11,059 nt of DNA from Deferribacteres bacterium (GTDB lineage Bacteria > Nitrospirota > Thermodesulfovibrionia > UBA6902): the NCBI GenBank assembly GCA_013152795.1, contig JAADFS010000054.1, positions 1 to 11,059 on the forward strand. The letters are read 5' to 3'. The position numbers and the translations under genes are program-made. A model generated the notes under the pieces. That model worked only from the letters and a program-made list of their open reading frames with translations, was not told the DNA's origin and ran no database searches. Below, in pieces: positions 5,629 through 10,146 of this stretch; position 1 is the first letter of the stretch, and the number at the start of each line of letters is the position of its first letter.

Positions 5629-6297
5629 CTACCCCAGTCTCTCGATATCCCTGTTTGCACCGAGCAGCACAAGGATGTCGTCTTTCTGAATGATCTCGGC
5701 AGCCGACGGGTTGACATGCCATGATTCTTTTTTCTCGCCGTTTGACCTGTATGTCCTCCTGATCGCTATGATGCTGATGCCGTATTCAGAACGCAGTTTC
5801 GTGCTGACAATAGGTTTGCCCCACAGGAAATCCGGAGCGGGAAGCTCCACTATGCTGTATTCGGGGGACAACTGTATGTGTTCAAGGAATTCGGGCATCA
5901 CGAGGTTGTGGGCCAGCCTCTGCGCCATGTCACGTTCAGGATATATGACATCGCTGACCCCGATGTGAGAGAGGACCTTTCCGTGCAGGTCATTGAGCGC
6001 CTTTGCCATGATCTTTTTGACGCCGAGCTCCTTCAGTATCATCACCGCCAGGATGCTTGCCTCCACATTGCCCGCCATGCTGACTATCGCTACATCCACA
6101 TTCTGCACGCCGGCCTCCTTGAGCGCCTTTTCATCCATTGCATCAAGCTGCACCGCAAGGGTGACCTGGTCGGCTATTGACCTCACCTTGGCCTCATCCC
6201 TGTCTATGGCGATCACATCGCAGTTCTCTCCCGCAAGGCTCAGCGCAACCGCGGAGCCGAACCTGCCCAGTCCTATAACCGCAAACTGTTTTTTCAC
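5629..6297 (-). CDS. ktrA: TrkA/KtrA-family K+ uptake regulatory subunit
   Basis: This 222-residue cytoplasmic protein has an RCK domain: the Rossmann motif GLGRFGSA (G9, G11, G14) and the acidic end of strand 2 (VIAIDRD, D32) for NAD(H)/ATP-type nucleotide binding, then a TrkA-C domain from about residue 140. One RCK_N plus one RCK_C, and this length, match KtrA rather than the duplicated TrkA of enterics. In this family an octameric ring gates the KtrB channel dimer. The GTG start overlaps the ktrB-like stop as GTGA, with GGGAGG further upstream, typical of coupled translation. It is followed after 11 nt by the cytochrome gene, whose ribosome binding site overlaps this stop codon. Confidence 0.9.
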   Translation of the reverse strand: MKKQFAVIGLGRFGSAVALSLAGENCDVIAIDRDEAKVRSIADQVTLAVQLDAMDEKALKEAGVQNVDVAIVSMAGNVEASILAVMILKELGVKKIMAKALNDLHGKVLSHIGVSDVIYPERDMAQRLAHNLVMPEFLEHIQLSPEYSIVELPAPDFLWGKPIVSTKLRSEYGISIIAIRRTYRSNGEKKESWHVNPSAAEIIQKDDILVLLGANRDIERLG

Positions 6298-7643
6298 CCT
6301 ATCATGATCCTCCCTTCCGGATAGCTGATTCTCTCTTCCTTTTGTCTGAGCAACGCCGTAAAGAGTGTCAGGGGCCCGAGCCTCCCTGCAAGCATCGTGA
6401 ATACTATTATAATCTTTGAGACATCCGAAAAGCTCGCACAGAAGCTCCTCGCCCCCCCGTCGCCAGTGGACAGCCCCACTGTGCCGAACGCCGACACGAT
6501 CTCAAAGACGGTGTTGTCAAACGGCGTGTGCTCCAGGTCGATTATCAGGAGCGTCACCGTGCCCACATAAATGATGGCCATTGCAAGAACGACCAGTGAC
6601 CTCGAGACCATCACCCTGGGAATCCTCCTGTTGAATATGACCGTCTCCCTCCTGCCCCTTATCGTGGACCATATATGCAGTATCACCACTGAAAGGGTGG
6701 TGGTCTTTATTCCCCCGCCGGTGCTTCCGGGCGAGGCACCCACTATCATAAGGATTATTGTAAGAAATATTGTCGCCGGCTGCAGGGCTGCATAGTCGAT
6801 GGTATTAAAGCCCGCGGTCCTGGCCGTGACGGACGCAAAGAGCGAAGAGATTATGATGTCCCGTGTACCGAAGTCTCCGCCTGCAAAGAGGTATTTCCTC
6901 TCGCTGAGATAGATCAGCAGCGCGCCGGCTGCGATCAGGAAGGATGTGGATATAAGGACGATCAGTGTATGGATCATCAGCTTCCTGTTGTGTCCCCTGA
7001 ACCAGTTGTAGAGGTCGTTGACAACGACAAAACCGATGCCTCCCAGGACTATAAGCACCATCACCGTAATGGTTATCGGAAAGTCGCTTCTGAATCCCGT
7101 GAGGTTGTCTGAAAAGAGGGTGAAGCCCGCATTATTGAATGCGGATACCGAATGGAATATCCCGTAGAAGAGCGCCTCCGCCGGAGGGTATTTATCAAGA
7201 AAACGTAGGGTCAGTACCAGCGCTCCGGCAGCTTCGGATGCCGCCACGAATATAAGCATGCCCTTCATCAGGCGCACCACGCCCTCGAGTGTGCCGATAT
7301 TCAGGGATTCCCTGAGCAGTATCCTCTCGGGCATACCTATCCGCCTGCCCGCGATAAGGGCGATAAATGTCGCCATTGACATGTAGCCGAGCCCGCCGAT
7401 CTGGATGAGGAGCAGTATCACGATCTTTCCGAACATGGTGAAATCATTCGGCGTGTCCTTTACAATGAGCCCCGTGACGCACACGGCGGATGTTGATGTG
7501 AAAAGCGCATCCACGGCGGTGATGCCTTCTGTGGTCGAATACGGCAGGAGAAGCAGGGCGGTCCCCAGGAGTATTATCATTATAAAACCCAGAACAAGCA
7601 TTTGCGGGGGAGATATTCTCCCTGAAGCGTATCCGTTATCCAC
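6294..7643 (-). CDS. ktrB: TrkH/KtrB-family K+ transporter membrane subunit
   Basis: This 449-residue membrane protein has the four M1-P-M2 repeats of the SKT superfamily. Each pore loop keeps its filter glycine: VCVTGL (G58), AFNNAGF (G173), TARTAGF (G278) and AFGTVGL (G390). The gating loop PGSTGGGIKTTT (305-316) between repeats is intact, so it should conduct K+ (with Na+ or H+ coupling in some relatives). It pairs with the RCK subunit encoded next. The start is GTG; an in-frame TAA three codons upstream leaves no other standard start. No Shine-Dalgarno is visible, and TATAAT lies only 8 nt upstream, so the mRNA may be leaderless. It is first in the four-gene operon. Confidence 0.92.
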   Translation of the reverse strand: MDNGYASGRISPPQMLVLGFIMIILLGTALLLLPYSTTEGITAVDALFTSTSAVCVTGLIVKDTPNDFTMFGKIVILLLIQIGGLGYMSMATFIALIAGRRIGMPERILLRESLNIGTLEGVVRLMKGMLIFVAASEAAGALVLTLRFLDKYPPAEALFYGIFHSVSAFNNAGFTLFSDNLTGFRSDFPITITVMVLIVLGGIGFVVVNDLYNWFRGHNRKLMIHTLIVLISTSFLIAAGALLIYLSERKYLFAGGDFGTRDIIISSLFASVTARTAGFNTIDYAALQPATIFLTIILMIVGASPGSTGGGIKTTTLSVVILHIWSTIRGRRETVIFNRRIPRVMVSRSLVVLAMAIIYVGTVTLLIIDLEHTPFDNTVFEIVSAFGTVGLSTGDGGARSFCASFSDVSKIIIVFTMLAGRLGPLTLFTALLRQKEERISYPEGRIMIG

Positions 7644-7651
7644 AACGATGT

Positions 7652-7657
7652 ATTATA
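7652..7657 (-). promoter_or_regulatory. -10 element of the ktrB operon (possible leaderless start)
   Basis: On the minus strand TATAAT ends 8 nt before the GTG start codon. Transcription would then begin at or next to the start codon. The -35 region is poor (A-rich at the expected distance), so the assignment rests on the -10 hexamer and on the absence of a ribosome binding site. Confidence 0.4.
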
Positions 7658-7714
7658 TACCTGCCGTGCCGTATATTTTTATGAAATACTCTGCGCGCAG
7701 CCGTAATTAATCAT

Positions 7715-7757
7715 TCCTCTGCCCGTTTACCTTAACGTTGCATAAACGGGCAGAGGA
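7715..7757. repeat. 15-bp inverted repeat at the left edge of R3
   Basis: TCCTCTGCCCGTTTA (7715-7729) is perfectly complementary to TAAACGGGCAGAGGA (7743-7757), with a 13-nt loop. The second arm can also pair with TCCTCTGCC near 7905-7913, so the two pairings exclude each other. Confidence 0.75.
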
Positions 7758-7960
7758 GTCTGCCGGAAAACCTTTATAAAGCGATAAGATATTGGAAATA
7801 TGTTTTTATTGCAGGAAATGACGGAGAGTAAAGTTCAGAAGGACGTCAATATGCCGTGCGGAATATTTCCTGAAGGAATCGCAGATAAAGCTTTTCCGAC
7901 AGGCTCCTCTGCCCCGCTGGCAGTATTTTATGCCACTGCAAGGTTTATGCAACATTAAGG
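7730..7960 (+). repeat. Dispersed palindromic element R3 (long form, MITE-like)
   Basis: The element has 17-bp terminal inverted repeats, CCTTAACGTTGCATAAA (7730-7746) and TTTATGCAACATTAAGG (7944-7960), complementary at 16 of 17 positions and flanked on both sides by TTA, a possible target duplication. Internal arms 7749-7765 and 7897-7913 pair as in R2 but are separated by about 130 nt, including the 50-nt module (7849-7898) shared with R1. A second right end, TTTATGCCACTGCAAGG, lies at 7927-7943. It fills most of the 370-bp gap between the first PIN toxin gene and ktrB. It has no coding capacity. Confidence 0.75.
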
Positions 7961-8013
7961 TTATATTCCATCTACATGGATGGGGTGATGAGAAAAGGGA
8001 TAACAGGTTGTGT

Positions 8014-8433
8014 CTAAGGATAAACCGTCATGCCGAGATTTTTAAAATCTTTATCAAAAGTAAGACACGGGATGTTATCAAGCATATGGGTAATAACCAC
8101 ATAAGAAACAGCATCACAAAAGGAGAGTCGTTTGTCTCTGGAAAGTTTCCTGAATACTTCCTCAGCGGCTTTTCTTACGGAATCTTCATACCGGACAATG
8201 AAAAGCGCAGGCTTGATTACGTCCATGAATTCGACAGCTATCCTGTAACCCGCCCTGTATCTGAGAAGGGTTACCGTTTCACTGATTATATCCCATGTTG
8301 TATAAAACGTGACAGAATTATTTTTGCAGTATTCGAGGAGTTCACCGGCTTTCCCGAAGTTGGAGTCATCAGGACATAACGATGCAAAAAAGAATGACGT
8401 ATCACAAAAGGCCTTATTTTGTGGAAGGTTCAA
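8014..8433 (-). CDS. PIN-domain toxin, VapC-like
   Basis: This 139-residue PIN-domain protein should be a Mg2+-dependent ribonuclease. The acidic active-site set is visible: D11 (FCDTSFF), E52 (IISETVTL), D107 (LSFCDAVS) and D127 (LTFDKDF). VapC-type toxins cleave tRNA or rRNA and are neutralised by an antitoxin from the same operon, here the upstream Phd-like gene. The start is TTG at 8433, overlapping the antitoxin stop as TTGA, with GAGG (8441-8444) seven nt upstream. The 3' end runs close to element R3, which separates it from ktrB on the same strand. RNA target unknown. Confidence 0.87.
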   Translation of the reverse strand: MNLPQNKAFCDTSFFFASLCPDDSNFGKAGELLEYCKNNSVTFYTTWDIISETVTLLRYRAGYRIAVEFMDVIKPALFIVRYEDSVRKAAEEVFRKLSRDKRLSFCDAVSYVVITHMLDNIPCLTFDKDFKNLGMTVYP

Positions 8434-8705
8434 TCGCTATCCTCGGCTACGTAGAGATGTTGCTTGATATCTTCAGATACAGGAATCCTGTAACCTTTCC
8501 TTTTGCCCCGGAGCTTTTTTCTCAGCTCTATCAGTTTCGTTGCAGCCTCGCCGGGTGTTACAATGGATGGACTCTTTATTTCGGCTACAACTTCATTATG
8601 AACGGTTATCTGGTAAACAGTGTCGGGAGCAGATTTGAGAGCCCGTATTATGGCGGGCAGTTTTTTCCGGGCATCTGTTATGGAAAGCACGGTTTTCATT
8701 TGCAT
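8430..8705 (-). CDS. Phd/YefM-like antitoxin of the first PIN toxin
   Basis: This 91-residue protein has an N-terminal segment (VLSITDARKKLPAIIRAL...VYQITVHNEVVAEI) that matches the Phd/YefM DNA-binding fold. Its basic/acidic C-terminal tail (from about residue 55) would wrap the toxin. In this type the antitoxin, with toxin as co-repressor, binds palindromes at its own promoter; such palindromes lie at 8732-8749. I chose ATG at 8705 because GAGG (8711-8714) lies five nt upstream. GTG at 8708 and ATG at 8699 are alternatives. It overlaps the toxin gene by four bases, indicating coupled translation. Confidence 0.82.
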   Translation of the reverse strand: MQMKTVLSITDARKKLPAIIRALKSAPDTVYQITVHNEVVAEIKSPSIVTPGEAATKLIELRKKLRGKRKGYRIPVSEDIKQHLYVAEDSD

Positions 8706-8721
8706 CACAACCTCACAATTA

Positions 8722-8749
8722 ATTGTATTATTTGTACATTATTGTACAA
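8722..8749 (-). promoter_or_regulatory. Promoter and operator of the first toxin-antitoxin operon
   Basis: On the minus strand, TTGTAC (8744-8749) and TACAAT (8722-8727) are spaced 16 nt, a plausible sigma-70 promoter. The -35 side is covered by a perfect inverted repeat TTGTACA-TTAT-TGTACAA (8732-8749). Its two GTAC centres are 10 bp apart, one helical turn, as expected for cooperative dimer binding. The antitoxin ATG follows 17 nt downstream. Confidence 0.6.
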
Positions 8750-8795
8750 TAAAACCGCACATTTGTCATGGAGTAAAACGCCCCCCTTGGATTAA

Positions 8796-8833
8796 CCTCA
8801 ATGTTGCATAAATGGGGCAAGGGAGGCTGCCGG
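8796..8833 (+). repeat. Dispersed repeat R4 (left half only)
   Basis: CCTCAATGTTGCATAAA (8796-8812) is a one-base variant of the family left end and is followed by GGGGCAAGGGAGGCTGCCGG, matching the R2 left arm. The matching right arm is absent. A degenerate right-end-like stretch (GTATTGTTTATGCCGCCGCC) lies at about 8861-8880, so R4 seems to be a decayed or recombined copy. Confidence 0.65.
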
Positions 8834-8931
8834 CGAACAGAGTTCAAATTTGGAGCGGGGGTATTGTTTATGCCGCCGCCTCTGAATATGAGCGCATACT
8901 TCCTGAAGAAAAAGAAGGGCTGGTGATTTAT

Positions 8932-9051
8932 TCAGCCGCTAAGGACGCGAAGGGGCGCTAAGATATAAAGAAGAGGGTATATCAGGAACTGATATACGAC
9001 AGTCAATAAGTAGTCTTTACCTTCGCGGTACTTGGCGCTCTTGGCGGCTGA
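8932..9051. repeat. Long imperfect inverted repeat (AGCCGC(C/T)AAG type)
   Basis: TCAGCCGCTAAGGACGCGAAG (from 8932) is mirrored by the complement of TTCGCGGTACTTGGCGCTCTTGGCGGCTGA (ending 9051). The arms are about 40 nt with several mismatches around a roughly 40-nt AT-rich loop. GCCGCCAAG/GCGAAG-rich palindromes of this kind are a recurring intergenic repeat type in environmental bacteria. It ends 30 nt before the -10 element of the second toxin-antitoxin operon. The 8706-9113 gap otherwise holds R4 and the two TA promoters. Confidence 0.6.
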
Positions 9052-9080
9052 AGAGTCTTTTATAAGGATACTTCCTATGT

Positions 9081-9086
9081 TATAAT
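9081..9086 (+). promoter_or_regulatory. -10 element of the second toxin-antitoxin operon
   Basis: A consensus TATAAT lies 27 nt upstream of the antitoxin ATG and ahead of AGGAG at 9101-9105. No good -35 box is seen (T-rich sequence at the expected place). Confidence 0.45.
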
Positions 9087-9113
9087 CTACATATAAATAT
9101 AGGAGATATTAAT

Positions 9114-9374
9114 ATGGGCAGCGCTACCAAGCAGGCTAATTTCCTGTTGCCTGAAGACATAGTTGATGAACTCAGGAAGGTTGTTCCGAAAAGGGAACAG
9201 AGCAAGGTGGTCGCCGCGGCGCTGAGAAAAGAGCTGAAGAGGCTGAGACTCGAAAGAGCGCTCGAGACGAGCTTCGGGGCGTGGAAGGATAAAGACCACC
9301 CCGAGTTGAAAAGCGGAACAGGGGCTTTTGTCAGGAAGCTGAGGCGTTCGGGCAGGTTGACCCGCACAAAATGA
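9114..9374 (+). CDS. VapB-like antitoxin (ribbon-helix-helix type)
   Basis: This basic protein of 86 residues has a strand-helix-helix pattern at the N-terminus: KQANFLLPEDIVDELRKVV, then REQSKVVAAALRKELKRL. This resembles ribbon-helix-helix antitoxins, whose short strand inserts into DNA as a dimer. The C-terminal part, with conserved W57 and Pro, Gly and Arg-rich segments, would bind the toxin. It precedes and overlaps the PIN toxin gene by four bases (ATGA), the standard antitoxin-first arrangement. The start is set by AGGAG eight nt upstream. RHH assignment is by pattern only; a Phd-like or AbrB-like fold is less likely. It is unrelated in sequence to the antitoxin of the first pair. Confidence 0.78.
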   Translation: MGSATKQANFLLPEDIVDELRKVVPKREQSKVVAAALRKELKRLRLERALETSFGAWKDKDHPELKSGTGAFVRKLRRSGRLTRTK

Positions 9375-9751
9375 GCAACATCCTCATAGACACGGATATT
9401 ATCATCAATTTCCTGAGAGGCAGGGAAAAGGCAAAAGATTTTCTGCTATCACTGCTGGATGAATCGACTCTCTTCTGCTCCTCAATAACGGTTGCCGAAA
9501 TATACGCGGGGATGAGGGAACATGAAAAACAGGCGACAGACGACCTTGTGGACAGCCTGCATATAATTGATGTAAACAGGGAGATTGCTGAAAAGGCCGG
9601 AGAGTATAAAAGAAATACAAAGAGACAGTCTCTTGAACTTGATGACTGTCTTATCGCGGCATCGGCATTTGTAAAAGGCGCTGTTCTTGCCACCGGAAAC
9701 GGAAAACACTACCCCATGTCCGACATTGAGAAGATAATCGTAAAATCATAA
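9371..9751 (+). CDS. vapC: VapC-type PIN-domain ribonuclease toxin
   Basis: This 126-residue protein is a compact classical VapC: ILIDTDIIINFLRG (D7, D9), TVAEIYAGMRE (E43), LELDDCLIAASAF (D92), and the C-terminal ATGNGKHYPM with N110 and H113. These form the Mg2+ site of a PIN endoribonuclease. The length is typical. The toxin should be held inactive by the overlapping upstream antitoxin. All catalytic residues are present, so the module looks functional. It differs clearly from the PIN toxin at 8014-8433, which has another antitoxin family and runs the other way. The RNA target cannot be predicted. A T-rich stretch without a stem follows the stop. Confidence 0.9.
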   Translation: MSNILIDTDIIINFLRGREKAKDFLLSLLDESTLFCSSITVAEIYAGMREHEKQATDDLVDSLHIIDVNREIAEKAGEYKRNTKRQSLELDDCLIAASAFVKGAVLATGNGKHYPMSDIEKIIVKS

Positions 9752-9774
9752 TATTTCCATTTCACATTTTTTTC

Positions 9775-9802
9775 TTTACAACAGGCACCCGGATAATATA
9801 AT
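9775..9802 (+). promoter_or_regulatory. Strong sigma-70-like promoter
   Basis: TTTACA (9775-9780) and TATAAT (9797-9802) are separated by 16 nt: five of six and six of six matches to consensus. It is the best promoter in the window. It lies 24 nt past the vapC stop and points at csm1, 345 nt downstream. Between them is a Shine-Dalgarno plus ATG that opens only a short unlikely reading frame. Confidence 0.65.
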
Positions 9803-9955
9803 CTTTACAATCAACACCTTACGGGGGGAGCGGATTAATGGCTGAGACATATCAGGCCGCGGATTCACACGGATGGGCGCAGATAATGATCCACTGTAAC
9901 GTCTCAAATACGGCTGCTGTCGGTCAGGTCTCCTCTCCTTGTGCGAGAAGGAGCT

Positions 9956-9999
9956 CAGGGTGCAGTTGTCAGGGGGCAGAAAGAAACAAGTCCCCCCTC
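9956..9999 (+). repeat. 44-nt direct repeat, copy b
   Basis: This second copy of the 2249-2292 sequence (42 of 44 identical) sits in the 395-bp gap between vapC and csm1. It runs straight into the C-rich/G-rich hairpin. Confidence 0.8.
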
Positions 10000-10029
10000 C
10001 CCTGGCGGGAGGGGGTCAGGGGGAGGGGG
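9993..10029 (+). repeat. C/G-rich hairpin with G-quadruplex motif
   Basis: CCCCCTCCC (9993-10001) pairs perfectly with GGGAGGGGG (10007-10015) around a CTGGC loop. The G-rich half continues to 10029 as G3-A-G5-TCA-G5-A-G5, which fits the G-quadruplex pattern on the coding strand. Hairpin and quadruplex use the same bases and would compete. Confidence 0.65.
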
Positions 10030-10052
10030 CCAGCCTGTTATAAGTATAAGGT

Positions 10053-10118
10053 ATCGCAGATAAAGCTTTTACTGCAGCCTCTCCTGCCCGCAGGCGGTAT
10101 TTTTATGCCACTGTAAGG
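10053..10118 (+). repeat. Dispersed repeat R5 (right half)
   Basis: ATCGCAGATAAAGCTTTT (10053-10070) matches R1/R3. Then comes a variant of the hairpin right arm (GCAGCCTCTCCTGCCC), and the end TTTATGCCACTGTAAGG (10102-10118) is identical to that of R2. The left half is absent. It ends 28 nt before the csm1 ATG. Apart from promoter, repeats and R5, I see nothing else in the 9752-10146 gap. Confidence 0.75.
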
Positions 10119-10146
10119 TTATATAGAAGGAATAGAAGGAGCGATT

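Noticed and set aside
5618..5722. Longer N-terminus for the cytochrome gene (35 extra codons)
   Set aside because: It would overlap the ktrA-like gene and put the lipoprotein signal peptide in the interior. The AGGAGG-supported ATG at 5617 is better.
7930..8379. Plus-strand 149-codon ORF
   Set aside because: It lies antisense over the PIN toxin gene, which has intact catalytic motifs, and begins inside repeat R3.
9838..10116. 92-codon ORF with a good start signal
   Set aside because: The second half is repeat DNA (44-nt repeat, C/G-rich palindrome, R5) and the product is low-complexity. I keep it as a finding about the upstream signals, not as a gene.
9752..10146. Possible CRISPR array or leader next to csm1
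   Set aside because: No regularly spaced 25-40 nt direct repeats with unique spacers are present. The repeats seen are single copies of dispersed families.
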